Assembly: GCF_001638985.1 (NCBI RefSeq)
Contig: NW_017265141.1
Location: forward strand, 427,001 to 491,000
DNA length: 64,000 nt
Reading direction: 5' to 3'
Source of the DNA: Phycomyces blakesleeanus NRRL 1555(-)
Lineage: Eukaryota > Mucoromycota > Mucoromycetes > Mucorales > Phycomycetaceae
Shown here: in pieces, positions 1-12,639 of the stretch
Layout of the letters: each line of letters begins with the position of its first letter
How positions within the stretch are numbered: the first letter of the stretch is position 1
The notes under the pieces: generated by a model
Databases searched by the model: none
Told to the model about the DNA's origin: nothing
The model's input: only the letters and a program-made list of their open reading frames with translations
Made by a program: the position numbers and the translations under genes

Positions 1-437
1 ATTGATAAACTTTCATACACATATTATGAAATATACATAAAGAAAGTATTTCTTCTATATGAACTACTCTTAATATTATTGTGCTTTCAATGTTGTCATT
101 GTAGACGTATGTGTTCGTCACTCTTAAGATAAGATTACTAAAAATAATAATTGTGTTCGTTTGAACAATGAATATATAAATAGGCCTTGAATTTACAGAT
201 TTTCATTTCATTATTATTATTATTATTAAAAATCAATATTAAATTCGCCATATTCTCTATTCTTTGTCAACAAACAGCGTAAGGATTTTTTCTTTACTGT
301 CGTTTCATATTCCATTTACACAATATTTTGTATTTTAGGGGCTTCTGCTGATAATTATATTTAAGTCAAGAGAATAGTACCATCTCAAACACTTATAACT
401 TGATATTTTATCTCCGCAAAAACCCAACGCTTAGAAC
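1..437. other. Intergenic DNA at left edge
   Basis: AT-rich DNA upstream of the methyltransferase gene. It holds an ATT trinucleotide run near 208-230 and a TATATAAATA stretch at about 172-181, which is far (about 260 bases) from the start codon. I see no gene in it. Confidence 0.6.
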
Positions 438-1952
438 ATGCTTTCATTCCAACCTCTCAGTCCTGCAAAGATTGCTTCTTGTGCGAATGGGGCTTTTTGG
501 AATAACCTTGTTAAAAATCACGAATCAATAATCATCGAAGCCGACAACCTTGACTTTGAAAAAACAATCTACCGCTCACTCTCAAAGAGCACAACATTAC
601 ATAGACTGATATTGGAACGCAATGTTGCAAGCACGATTCTGCCAGATACTTGGCAAAAAGTTCATCTCCACACCGTAACTGAGATGGGTCTTTCTCTGGA
701 CTCCAACATTGCTAGTATGAACAACCTTAATCTAGAAGTGTCTGCTCTAGTGCAATGTCCGAGGAAAGAATGGATTACTGACATGTCGATTCAAATCGAT
801 ACACGAGGTTTAACCTGGAGCGAGTGGAGCGACATGAAGGAAGCACCGTGGCCAGGGTTCCAGAATAGCGCTCTTGGAGGCTTAGAGTATAGAATACGAT
901 CTGGATCAATAGATTCTTTGCCAAAAAAGCCTTTTTATTTATATATCCGTCCCTTAGCAAGTTCCTTGTCACTTTCTGTCCAGAATCACAATAGTCAGAA
1001 CCTGGATGTCCTCCCATTGGCTATTGGACCTATTTCTATTACTAACAAGCCAGTTGATTCAAGTGCTTACGAAAGTATTATTCCCTGGGGTCCCGAAGAA
1101 TTTCAGACAAATCAAAATCACCGTGCATTGGCTTATCCTGGCGATGGGATAACCCGCTACTTTCTGCTCAAGGAGAGATGGGGATGTGGTACGCCTGGAA
1201 AACTGTGGGACTCTGCTATTGTCCTTTCCAATATGTTTAGTACTTGGTTTATCAACAATCCTCAGGGCCTTGCGGGTAGACGTATCATAGACTTGAGCGC
1301 AGGGTGAGTCTACTTAGGATTATATATATATATGTATATTGGTTTTCTTTGTTTCGGTGTTTTTCTTTCTGTTACTAAACTAGGTATTTCTTCTAGCACT
1401 GGATTCCTTGGTTTATTTATTTCTCATTTGTACCAAAGTCAAGGCATGAATGCCCCGACAATCACACTCACAGATATACCCGAAGCAACATCGATCATCC
1501 GAGAGAATGAACAACTTAACCATATGCACGCTATAAAGCAGGTCAGAATTAAACCTTTATTGTGGGGATCAGCTACGAATGCCCGATCCGCCAAAGACAA
1601 CAATATAGTGGATATTGTTCTTGCATCTGATGTTCTGTACAATGAAAGTGATTTCCCTCTTCTGATAAAGACATTGTGTGATATCAGCACACCTAAAAAA
1701 ACCATCGTTTATTTGGGATACAAGCGCCGAGGATTCACCCAAAAAGAAGAAGACATGTTCTTTTCAATGTGCAGTAAGCACTTTCGTGTGAGCGAGTATG
1801 GGACCCCTGTGCCAGAAGATCTACAGGCCGAATGGGAAAAGACCACAGAAACCGGAATTTCGAGTAGATCCCATAACATTGATAGCTTGCTAGCTTATGC
1901 TGAAATCCTTGAAAACACTGGTGTTCACGTCTACCGTTTAATGCGTAAATAA
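438..1952 (+). CDS. Methyltransferase family 16 (METTL21/FAM86-like protein-lysine methyltransferase)
   Basis: Two exons, 438-1303 and 1397-1952, encode a 473-residue protein. The donor is GTGAGT and the acceptor TTCTAG. The join restores the SAM-binding motif I as DLSAGTGFLG at about residues 285-294, which neither exon carries alone. A family-typical acidic motif IVLASDVLYNESDF follows (post-I region), then a beta strand IVYLGYKRRGF that resembles the 'YKxR' segment of METTL21-type enzymes. The roughly 280-residue N-terminal part has no recognised domain and is long for the family, as in FAM86/METTL22-like members. The expected reaction is SAM-dependent methylation of a lysine on a protein substrate in cytosol or nucleus. 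The substrate cannot be read from sequence. Confidence 0.82.
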
Positions 1953-4027
1953 GTATAGATATTTACATGTATAGACTATTGCTAATTTCTAGAGGCTTTA
2001 GAATCAGAATCAAAATCAAAATCAAAACAGATACACATATTAGACCTTTATTCCTTTATTTATTTTTACAAATATTCCCCCCCCCCCCCCCCCTACCCTC
2101 GTCGCCTCAAATAAAAATATTTATATTGATGCTTATATTTATATTGACTATATAATGAATTTACGGGAACTAACAGTAACAGAAATTACTAGCCATTCCA
2201 CATATCTTCTTACTTCTTTGACTCCGCAGTTGTAAACCATATTTTGGTGGAACTAAACGATTTTTATTTTTCTTTTTTAATTACTCGTTATTAATTTTTT
2301 ATGGAATTTTCTGTGAGTTTATTGGTCGATATTTCCAAGATGCGACACATTCAAAAGGCTTGTGCTGATCGAAATTATTGAAATTCACAAATGGAATATC
2401 TGTGGAATATAGACATAACCTTCTAGAAGTAGTTAAGTAATAATTTATTCATCAACTCATCTGTGTTAAAAAAAATTAGCCCTGATAATTTATTGAACTT
2501 CAAGCTTAGGTATGATTTGTTTCTGCCTCAGTCCTCTCACAAGCTCTTTTCCAATCTATCTTTATGTCAAGCAGATTTATAGCTGGACTTTAGCTTGCTT
2601 ATCTCCCCTTTGATTTATCCATGTACCAAATATGTTGATCTGTTTCTAGATTAAGAACATATGTATAAGGAACTTTGTTATCTTGTTCGTTATAACTTTA
2701 ATTCCCTTGGGGTCTTTATAAATATGTCTCTTTCTCTCTTTTTTCTATACACAGCTATTTATTAATTTCAAGTGGTTTATACCTTACTTCCTTCTTGTGC
2801 CCTTTCTTCTTCTCTACAGTAATATGATCAATGTCCATGCAAATTTCGGAAACATGGTTGACATCTTCCCTGTCCGGACTCTTTGTTTCTTATAGCTGTC
2901 AGCATTATCAACATTCACGGTTATGATTTCATTAATATTCTTTCCCCACTCCTTGACATGCCCATATTGGATCTTAAAATGAAATATCTTCATCACGAAT
3001 TTGCGATTTATTACCGGAAAGAAACCATAACAATCACGGACTACCTGTCAACGTTTGTCACAAGCCTTCTGACATGTCTGAAACCACATCCATATTTTTC
3101 CGGCAGTATATTGAGTTACTTCTATATTACTTTATAATTATCGTTCGCCTAGTTTATGCTATCTTCTTCAGATTATACTTCTTGAGCGGTTGTCGACTAT
3201 CTCTCTCTCTTTCCAATCCTCTCGTGGCCCTAGTCCGAATGGATGGCCGTTCTCCCATAATGACTCTCACAGGATTCATACGTCGGTTTTTTTCTTGTTC
3301 TTCTTTCTGACCCTTATTTCTCTTCTAATTACACTTATTCTAATACCAACTGAAAAAAAAAAGAGAGAGAAATAGTCAATGCCTCATAACCTGCACAACC
3401 TTTGGCAAAAAAAAACAGCTGATAAAGAGCTATCACTACTGCGTCCATTTCCAGCCATTTTCTTTCCTTCTCTGTTCCACTTTCTCAGCACCAGTGACAG
3501 TACTATTCGGGTATGCCTATTCTCTTGGACTTGAAAATCTAGTGTGTGAGCCTTACTTTTTTTTCATAGTTGAGATAATACTTCACTATTATCAGGCTCG
3601 TATTACTTCTTAACTTCGTTCATCTCTCGTCAATAATTTCACATGCCATTCAAATTATAATCATATTAGTAGCAGAGCAATTCATTTTGTGCACACAATG
3701 GAGCATTTGATTTGATTAACACACTAAATTACATCAAAGCTTGTGTGTCTAATTAAGAACGTTATTTTTTTTTTTAAAAAAAAGACTTGCAACCCAACAT
3801 CACCAATGACCAGTTAAACTCTTCTCTTCATTTTTTGTATGATTTTTTTAAAGAGCCGCGCATAACATGAGTCGGCCGCACTATTAAAATCCTAAAAAGA
3901 AAGAGAAACGAAAGAGAAAACTCAAGCGGGCAATTCACTTGCTACAATTATACATTTACATATATATATATATACATCCACACAAATATATATATATATA
4001 TACTACCTTTACTGTATCATTCCAAGA
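1953..4027. other. Intergenic region, 2.1 kb
   Basis: AT-rich DNA between two plus-strand genes. It contains an uninterrupted run of 17 C at 2077-2093, CT-rich tracts, and an 11-T/8-A run at 3765-3783. Short open frames around 2814-3375 overlap on both strands and lack splice or domain support, so I leave them out. A TA microsatellite at about 3960-4003 lies just upstream of the SNF4-like start codon. Confidence 0.6.
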
Positions 4028-4912
4028 ATGTCCTTCTCAATGAATTCCTCTCCTCATGTTTCATTTGCCAAAAACTCTGATGCAAATGCCACAAATGAAA
4101 TCCAGGCTCTCATGCGTTCATTTCTAAAAGAGCACACTGCTTACGATGTTTTACCTGTCAGCTACCGTCTTATTGTATTTGATACTCGTATGCCAGTCCA
4201 AAAAGCACTTTTTGCTCTTGTCCAGAATGGTACCCAAACACTACTTCTTCTTTCTTTTCACTCTTTCTCTTTTGCTTCTTGGAAACTCAACTATATCTTA
4301 AACTTGTATCTTTATCTTTTCTTCCTCGGCTTATATATATATATATATATATATTCTGTGCTAGTACACATACATGCACACTTGAAATTCTTTTATTATT
4401 CCTCTGAAAATGATGTTAATAATAACAATAACAATAATTATCATTATAAAGGTATTGTCTCGGCTCCGTTGTGGGAAAGCAAAACCCAGAGATTCGCGGG
4501 TATGCTGGCTGTTTCAGATTTCATAAACCTAATCCAGTACTACTACAATCACAATTCGGTCGAAGAGGCACTGAAAGATATCGAACAATTCGAAATTGCC
4601 CATTTAAGGGACGTTGAAAAGCAAGTTAACGCACCTACATCCCAGCTGGTATCTATGGATCCAATGTTGACTTTGTATGACGCTTGTCGGCTTTTGGCTG
4701 AGAGTCGAGTGCACCGGGTACCTTTGTTAGACCGAGAACCAAATACGAATACTGAAATGATTGTGAGCGTGTTGACACAGTATCGAATTCTCAAATTTAT
4801 TGCCATGAATGTAAGTAATATATATATATATAAATTGTGCGAACACCAAAAGAAGAAGAGGAGAAATGTGAGGTTGGTGGAGGGTAAGAAATGAATATTA
4901 ATTAAATGTATG

Positions 4913-4946
<34 letters not shown>

Positions 4947-5616
4947 CTTTCTTTGCTTAATATGTAAATTCAAAAGTTTAAAGATGCACAAGCATTGAGA
5001 CAACCCTTGTCAGAATTGAAAGTCGGTACCTACGAAGATATAGCCACAGCATCATTGTCAACACCTGTTATCCAAGTTATCAATATGTTTGTGGATAAGA
5101 ATGTGAGCGCAGTACCGATTGTTGATGAGAACAATGTAGTTTTGAATGTATATGAGACAGTCGATGTAATGGTAAGCTATATATATATATATATGTGCGT
5201 GTGTGTGTGTGTGTGGACAATAAAATCAACCTCTTTCATTTTTCTTCTCATATGTTTATACTTTTTTATAGAGTATAGCACGGACGGGAAGATATAACGA
5301 GCTTGATATTCCTGTTGGGGAGGCCATGGAAGCCAGACCAAAGGTAATAAATATATAAATGAATATATAAATGGGATATATTTCTGGATCTCGTAGTATA
5401 AAAGATGGCTGACAAAAGTATTTATTTTGTCCTTTAAAAAAAAAGGATTATCCAGGAGTTCACACTTGTACTCTCAACAACACACTTGATTCCATATTCA
5501 GGATTATTCGCAAACAGCGTGTATATAGACTAATTGTGGTTGACCATGAAAATAAGCTGGTTGGGATTGTCAGCCTATCTAATATTCTTGGCTACCTGGT
5601 TGGTTATAGACACTAA
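4028..5616 (+). CDS. SNF4: AMPK/SNF1 gamma subunit (CBS-domain protein)
   Basis: Five exons, 4028-4229, 4452-4810, 4977-5171, 5272-5343 and 5446-5616, join in phase to a 332-residue protein, close to the 322 residues of yeast Snf4. The first exon carries SYRLIVFDTRMPVQKALFAL, and the joined sequence reads into SAPLWES, both strongly conserved in the family. Four CBS repeats follow in order. The last contains DSIFRIIRKQRVYRLIVVD and ends in LVGIVSLSNILGYLV. The protein should be the adenine-nucleotide-sensing regulatory subunit of the SNF1/AMPK kinase complex, controlling glucose derepression and energy stress responses. The first intron begins GTACCC, a weak donor, but phase and family alignment across it fit. 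Three of its four introns carry TA microsatellites. Confidence 0.93.
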
Positions 5617-5990
5617 AGAAAGCAAGAAAGCCAGAAAATATCTGGCTTGTTTGATATCTTATTTACTTTTTTCATCCTCTTTTCTTGACCCATTCAAATG
5701 GTGCATGCCATTTCATAAAAGCATTCTGATACACACATACACATACATACATATATATTCATCGAAAATATACAAAACATTAGACATAAATAAGTATGAC
5801 AATTTTATATATGTATGCTTATTAAGAAGAAGAAAAAGAAAGAAAGAAGGATGTTTAATGGGGCAAGTTGAAGAATTAGCAAGATAATGAGTATGTACAA
5901 AGCACAAAGAAGTAGTAAAAGGAAAGAAGAGGGGAAAGAAAACTAAGAGTTTTGTTACTATTGCTGTTGCTACTGCTGTTGATGTTACTG
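5617..5990. other. Convergent intergenic region
   Basis: 374 bases between the SNF4-like stop codon and the stop codon of the opposing transcription factor gene. It is AT-rich, with an AAGAAGAAAAAGAAAG tract near 5824-5848 and no gene. Both 3' UTRs must lie here. Confidence 0.55.
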
Positions 5991-8281
5991 TTAATGTAGA
6001 TTATGATGAGGTGCATCGCGAGCACCTGGGTATCCAAAACTAGCATAATGCAATTCAAGTGTTTTGTTGACTTCGCCAAAGTAAGGAGAAGGCTGTCGAA
6101 CAATGCCAGGTGTATCTATCTCAGGAAATTGATCTTGTTCATCGTATTCAGCTAAGCTACTTATACTAGAACTTGTACTCAAGCCATCTAGTGATGAACT
6201 TCTTGCTACCGACCCAGTAGAGTGGCAGAACTCCATCGAAGCACTATCGAGATTATCTGATTGCCCAACATGGTTTCTACTGTTCTGGTTATTAAACGAA
6301 GTCAAAGGAATCCTTCCTGTAGAGGAAGGCACGTCTTGGATGGGTATATTAACTCGGGTATTCTTTCGGACGATCTGCATTCGACTCCCGAGAATACGGA
6401 GAGTCGTCTGTAAATTCAACTGGGCCCTTGTGCGTATGCTACGGTTGGCTGCATCCTTCAGAAGCCCCATAGCATCTCCTGCAACCAGCAACCAGTGCAG
6501 CTCTACCATACATGGTAAACGACAATAGAGTACCTGAAATATCTTTGCTACTGCGTCGCAGCAGATTGATACTATTACGAGCGCACGGCGAGAATCCATG
6601 TTGCCAAGACTTGCCCCTTTGAGATCATCACTAGATGGTGCCTTCATAAGCTTGGCTTGAAATGTCATCCAATACATGTAATAAAGCTGATTCAAATATA
6701 GAATGTAGTTGTCTGGGCATTGCTGGATTCGGTCCAGCTGCAAGTATTCCATCGGTTGTTCTGATAAATGAAAATGAGGCGGAAGTGAATACCAAAATGA
6801 GAAGAGCGTGCTCTCGAGTCGTTGGACGGCGTGAAATGAAACACTGTCTAGGTAACCAGCAAATAATTTATAGCCCACGGCATCAAGTTGAGTTGATATA
6901 TGGCAATCTCCCATTCGGGCAGTGTGGTGGTATACATTCACAGCATTGACTACTTCTGGATCATTTTCTTCGCACGGCAGAAGAGTGGGGTACCCGATTG
7001 TGGTATGGATGGCTAGACAAGATATGTCGTTGATACCGTCGTAGAGCATCAGCATATTCTGCTCAAGAAAACGGACTGTGTAAAACAGACGACGCCAAGT
7101 TTCTGCTCTGGCAGACAAGTTGTTATCTGGATGGCCAATAAGTGGGAAATACCGAGGTTTGAGGTCAGCCGCCATGCGCCACGCCATTCCAATACAAGTT
7201 CGGGCTTCTTGGTTCCTCAGCATTATGAGAGCACATTGACCGATGAGCATTAGAGTGGCAGCTGTCTCGATTTCTGGCTCGCTATCAAACAAGACTTCCT
7301 CTAGTGCTTCTCTTCCTTCTTTGCGGAATGATTCTGCTAGCTCTTGCCGTGGGTAGGCGAATCCTTCGAGATGCACGTGTCTGCACTGTGAATATCCAGC
7401 AAACCCAGCCATCGCTGAGGCCAGCATTCCATGTGGATTGCGGGCAAGGTATGGTCTGTAGTATGCCTTTACAAAGACAGGGTTGATCATGCCTGCACAC
7501 GAGAAGTAGGCATCGATTAGATGGAGTTTTGCGGCGGAGCGTATCCAGTCCGAGTGGACGATTGGAACCATTGGACGGTAAGCAGGTTCGGGCGTTTTTT
7601 GACGGAACATTACACGGAATAGTTGCTCTATTTGGAGCATCTTGTGGGTGACACGGATTTTATGCTCTGCAGGGAATTTTGGACCATTTGGGAGGGACGG
7701 AATAGAGAAGTATCGGAGAGATTCGGTGAATAAGGTGGCCACGTCTGCCATGGTCTTGATCGATGTCTCAAAGACGATTCCGTTCTTGCCTCGATGCAGA
7801 GAAACCTGCCAGTCCACAGGTGCTGTGGATGGAACTCGGGGTTGAAGATGAGGGCAATCAGAGGGGTCAAGGCAGTAGCAAGCTCCTTGGACCTCCTCAC
7901 ACGTGCCTTTTTCCTTTTCGGCTTCCAGTTGAATGATGACCTTGAGAGCCCTCAGTTGTTGCTCCATGCCCAATACTTGTCTTTGGATGTGTTGGGTATT
8001 TTCAATAACCTTGTTTCTCTTAGCTGACGAAACAGCCAGTTTTGGTATGACTGGCTTTTCGGTGTGTTTGTAAACACATTCTAAATCCATCTTGATACAT
8101 CGTTCACATGGCATTCCCGGAAGGGCATTACATTTTCTTCGCTGACCTCGACATTGTTCACCTAATGGGCGTCTTTTGATGAGTTTTTTTTTTTTTTTTC
8201 CTTTTTGGTGGGGGATTCCAGGGACTTCACTGACTTACAAGGTTTGTTTCTTTTCTGCTTTGTTTCGTCGTTCAGGTTCAT
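5991..8281 (-). CDS. Zn(2)-Cys(6) fungal transcription factor
   Basis: Two exons, 8281-8239 and 8161-5991, encode 737 residues. The intron uses GTAAGT and CATTAG, and it splits the codon of the first zinc cysteine. Joining gives Cys15-x2-Cys18-x6-Cys25-x7-Cys33-x2-Cys36-x6-Cys43, a complete binuclear zinc cluster preceded by the basic stretch KQKRNK. A predicted coiled coil follows (about residues 65-105). The middle of the protein matches the fungal-specific transcription factor regulatory domain, with ETWRRLFYTVRFLEQNMLML as a landmark. The C-terminus is Ser/Asn-rich and disordered. The family activates or represses pathway genes from CGG-type sites in the nucleus, but the target pathway here is unknown. 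An in-frame upstream ATG near 8443 would add a very hydrophobic, unlikely N-terminus, so I chose 8281. Confidence 0.9.
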
Positions 8282-9261
8282 ATCTCCATACTCCGGGTTG
8301 GGAATAAAAGTGATTGAAAGGTACAAAAGGGTAATTAAAAAAAAAAGGACAAAAATGGGATCCACAAAAAAAATAACCAAGTCGAAATTTGAAAACAAAG
8401 TTGTGGTGTGTGACCTTGAAGGGGATCCCTCAATCGATGACATTGATTAGCTAGATCTCCCCACTGTACATACACACACATACACACACTGCACATACAC
8501 TTTCTCTTTATACAGTATATCAAGCCTTATTATATATATATATATTATTTAAATTTAAATTTTCTATAAAAATTTAATTACGCACCGATACATACGAAAC
8601 AATATTATTGTATACAGTGTATCTTAATTATTATATTTAATAGCACAACACATACTACATACAAGATACAAAAGCTCAAAGCCTAAAGTCTAAAAGTCGG
8701 TCTATGAATATAATGACAAGAACAACGACAATGACAATGACAGTTACAGTTACAATTACAGTAACAATCTTAATGTATACGAATGTGTGTCCATGTGTGT
8801 GTGTAAACGTTTCACGTGTGATTTGAATCTCTTGGAATTTGCGTTGTTCCTAGTGTTTTTTTTTTTTTTTTTTGCAAAAATAAAATTGCTTTCCTTTTTG
8901 GGAAAGAGATCGATTTGAATATAAGAGAAAGAAAAAGAAAAAAAGCACGGACCCTCTAAAGTAAAACAAAATAAGATATATATAAAAAACCTCTTTAATC
9001 AATACAAAATAATAAATAATAAATAATAAAAGTCTAAACACTTATTTGAGTATGAAGGCTCTACAAACGTCACGCTACAATGACGTAAGTACAAGAATCC
9101 TAAACTAGATATATATCTTTTTCTTTATACGTATATATACGTATATATATATATTTCTTTATTAAAAGCCTTATCCCCCTCTTTTTTTTCACCCTTGTTT
9201 CCCCTATACATAGACATCCATACATTTACGTATTATTCTATACAATTGTTCTCAATCTGCA
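8282..9261. other. Divergent promoter region, about 1 kb
   Basis: It separates the minus-strand zinc-cluster gene from the plus-strand F-box/Kelch gene and must hold both promoters. It contains a degenerate hexanucleotide tract of ACAATG/ACAGTT type at about 8728-8768, CA/TG runs at 8470-8500 and 8785-8803, a T18 run near 8855-8872, and TA runs. An ATG at 9052 followed by GTAAGT could be a short upstream exon, but I found no acceptor that joins it in frame. Confidence 0.5.
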
Positions 9262-10972
9262 ATGAAACAACTATCAGACCTCAGCCTAGAATTGACTTTA
9301 AACATAATTTATTACCTTGACCATCGATCTCTTGTAAGACTATCGGCCACATGCAAGAAGTTGTGTAAGAAACAAAACCCCCTCTCCATTTTGATAGTTT
9401 AATTAATTAACTATTATATATATATATATATTCTTAATAGCCAACTAACTGTATACATCTTGTTCCTTCTTTAGCAACTTTGATCAAGAATATTGTTGGA
9501 GTACATGGCCAAATAAGGATTGTGGATGAGACTCCTTTAGATGCACCTGTGTCTGCAGTGCTAAATTATCGTGCAGGTTCAGTCATAGGAGGAATACTAT
9601 ATATGCCTCTAGGACACAAGGACTCTCTTTGCCACACCTTTAATATCAAGACCGGTCAATGGAGCTACCACACTATGCATCTTCTGGGCAACATACCAGT
9701 AGAATCCCTGATCAGCAAGACCGCCAAAGTTGGTCACTCTATCTACATGTTTGGTGGAAGAGAGACAAGTTCTCTGACATTGTCTAATGGTTTATTGGTA
9801 ATGGATACTCATACTTTTAATGTGAGGTCCATCGACAATTCCACTGGAGAGTTACCTAGAGCACGCCACGAACACTCTATCGATGTAATCCAGGACAGAT
9901 ACCTTGTTATTTTTGGCGGCCTCTGTTACAACTCTGTTGGTAAGAATATAAATTTATTGGTATATATATATATGTATATATAAAGGACGCGATCGACACT
10001 ATTGAAATTATTCTCATGCTTTTTGATTTTCGAATTTCTATAGGAGAGAATGATATATTTTGTTATGATACTCAAATGAATCATTGGATGTCCCCATCAA
10101 TTACTGGGTAAAGTTGTCAATATTGATATTTAAATGATTTCACAAAAAATAGTCTAATAATGAAAAACGTTGAAATTTGTAGGCACATCCCCCACATGAG
10201 ATTTGGACACGCGACTGCTGTTCTTGGACACGATCTATACATACACGGAGGGGCCCAGCTGGGAGAAGACGGTTACATTGTCTATGATGATCTCTTCCGT
10301 CTTGACTGTGATACCTGGAAGTGGTACAAATACGAACATCCAGAGAGGGAAAAGCAACTGAGGTCGTCTAGACTATCACTGCCCCTAGAACAATTACGCA
10401 ATCCTATCGCTAGACACGCTCCTAATACTCCAGAGATCCTGCTTACTTCTGGAGAAGATCCCCGAGATCGTTTCCAGGCAGCCATGATAGTCTGGCACCA
10501 CAAACTGATCGTGTTTGGTGGTCACACGGTACGTTTAGACGACGACGATGAGGAAGTGCTGATGCACTACCCACTTGACAAGCTTTGTGTTTTCAATACT
10601 CGCTTGAACACTTGGACTCCGGTAGATCTCCAGTCCATCTCGGATGAGCCAATTTGGATATCAGAAATGAGTATTGGAACGAGGTCATCACGAGATGGAC
10701 TGGATGTGTGGGTAGTTGGAGGTCGATTGGTTGGTTCGCATTCTCAACCACCTGTTACTCGACCAACGATTCATCTAGATGACACTGAATACGATGAAGA
10801 TCAGGAACATCTGACCTCGATATCTCCAAATAGTGAACTTCGCACACCAAATCAAACCGAGCAGTCAAATAGGGTGGCTGGTTTATTTGAGACTGAACCT
10901 GATCTGGCTAGTGGGGGGAAAGAGGAGCAAAACAGCGAACCTTGTGTGTTGTTGCTGCATCTGGCAGACTAA
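9262..10972 (+). CDS. F-box and Kelch-repeat protein
   Basis: Four exons, 9262-9364, 9475-9939, 10044-10107 and 10183-10972, join in phase to 473 residues. The N-terminus reads as an F-box: LSDLSLELTLNIIYYLDHRS followed by LVRLSATCKKL. About five Kelch-type repeats follow, seen as GG-containing strands IYMFGG, YLVIFGG, LYIHGG, KLIVFGG and VWVVGG with spaced aromatic residues. The combination suggests a substrate receptor of an SCF ubiquitin ligase, with the F-box binding Skp1 and the Kelch propeller binding the target. The C-terminal 90 residues are acidic and low complexity. The third exon is only 64 bases. Confidence 0.85.
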
Positions 10973-11515
10973 CACGCAAAAGAAAATTGTATATATAAAT
11001 ATAAATATATAGGAAGAATTGAGAAAAATAAATAATATTACACTACAAAAAATAGATATAGATATAGATATAGATATAGATATATTTATAAGATAAAAGA
11101 GAAATAATAGGGAACTTTAAACACTTGAAGATATGCGTTGTTTGTTTTTGTTTTGTTTTGCTTTGTTTGTTTTTTTTTGGATGTTGCTTGTTTGCTTGTT
11201 TGTTTGTTTGAGGTGGGTGGGATGTTTAGAGAGAATATTTAACTTGACGCAAGATACACAAGGAGGAAAGATGGAGGAAAAGAAGAGGAAACAAAAGACG
11301 AAAGATTGAGAGTTTGAGTGTGGGGTATGTAAGGAATTTGATCGGAAGTAAAATGTGAATTTGTGAATGTAAGGTAAATGTAAGGTGAATAGGTAGATTG
11401 GAGAATTGGCGAATAGATAGACAAGTGAATAGGTAGGCGGGTAGACTAGTAGACGAGTAGGTAGAATAAAGTAAAGTAAGGTAAGGTAAGGTAAGATTGG
11501 GTGTGAATTTGATGA
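10973..11515. other. Convergent intergenic region
   Basis: 543 bases between the stop codons of the Kelch gene and the tetraspanin gene. It contains a GATATA hexanucleotide run at about 11054-11083, GTTTT/GTTTG runs at 11135-11210 and a GGTAA run near 11476-11495. No gene is visible. Confidence 0.55.
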
Positions 11516-12639
11516 TTAATAGTACTTGTCGCCGTAGGTATTGGATTGTTTCTGTTTATATTGATCGTAACTATCGTAGCGATTGTCATTGATGGTATCT
11601 GGTTTGCGATTCTCTCGTTTTGGCTCATCATAGTAATGATTGTTTGGACCGGTTAGTGTGTCTGGAGACTGGAGATCGTCTAAACGGATCCCAGACTTTC
11701 TTCGGCGTCTGCGCTCTTCATCATCGGGGTCCATTGCTTGGGTGCACAGGAGAGTGATGGCATTGGAGAGGGCAAGGATCTCAATTGCCAGAGCGGCAAA
11801 CACTACGAGGTAGACCTGTTTAAACGAAGTATGCACATAGCTAGTCAGGGCATCAAAACAGGGAGGAGGGGCTGAAGCAATGCCGTGCTGTGGATTGCAG
11901 ACATCTGTGATTGCAGGGTTGTCCATCACATTATTGAATCCACAACAAGAAAACTGATTTTTTTAACAAAGAAAAATAGGAAATGTTTGGTTTAATTGAT
12001 TTCTGTTAAAAGGTATGTATGTATGTATATGTCTAGACATATATATATATATATAAGGGTGTGTACCTGATCCTGAATATGGGTTCTGTAGTGAACGTTA
12101 GAAGAGCTCCAGAGAGTGGAGAGGTATTGCATAGTGTTGGAAGCCTTTTGATATACTTTGACTCCGATCACGACTTGATAGACAAGAGCGATCAGGACAA
12201 TAGCCATGTAGACCAGAATAAGCGACTTCTTCTTCACATAGGCACCGAGGATACCGAACAAGGCGGCGACAATAATGACTGCACCAAGAATAGCCATGAC
12301 TACCACAACAAACAAAGGCAATAAATATGGTGTTTTACTCGTGCTATCCAAATCAAGTAGAGAATAGCTTTTTTTATTTTTATTTTACACACACACACAT
12401 GTATATATATAGATTTTTTTTAGTAGCAAAGTTTTGAATCTACAGCTCAATATTTGTGTATATAATACAATTGACTGAAAAATGAAATACTTACGTGTAA
12501 AAATGATATGTGGAAACAATGTTGCTCCCTTGAAGCTATCTCTGTAGCCTAGTAATCCAAAGGCCATAAATGCGATACCCAGGCAGGCAAATAAGAGGTT
12601 GGTGGTGATCATGTACCATTTGCTCATCCTATATAACAT
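11516..12639 (-). CDS. Tetraspanin-family membrane protein
   Basis: Main exons are 12639 (or 12627)-12495, 12343-12067 and 11953-11516. Features are a first membrane segment after MSKWYMITTN, a second and third in the middle exon (PLFVVVVMAILGAVIIVAAL and SLILVYMAIVLIALVYQVVI), a large loop opening with the CCG motif (FSCCGFNN) and further cysteines (VCNP, PPPCF), and a fourth segment (QVYLVVFAALAIEILAL). The tail is basic then acidic (EERRRRRKSG). Tetraspanins organise membrane microdomains; fungal ones act in appressorium and hyphal functions. The join between the first and middle exons is out of phase with a single GT-AG intron. A 31-base micro-exon at 12474-12444 (CAG acceptor, weak GTAGAT donor) would restore phase. 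An ATG at either 12639 or 12627 could start the protein. Confidence 0.82.

Noticed and set aside
2814..3375. Overlapping short frames on both strands, considered as a transposase relic
   Set aside because: I could find no DDE motif, terminal repeats or consistent frame.
7285..7900. Secondary frames inside the transcription factor exon
   Set aside because: They are shadow frames of a well-supported coding exon.
8282..8443. Upstream in-frame ATG for the Zn2Cys6 protein
   Set aside because: It would put a very hydrophobic stretch before the zinc cluster, which is unusual. The shorter start at 8281 fits the family.
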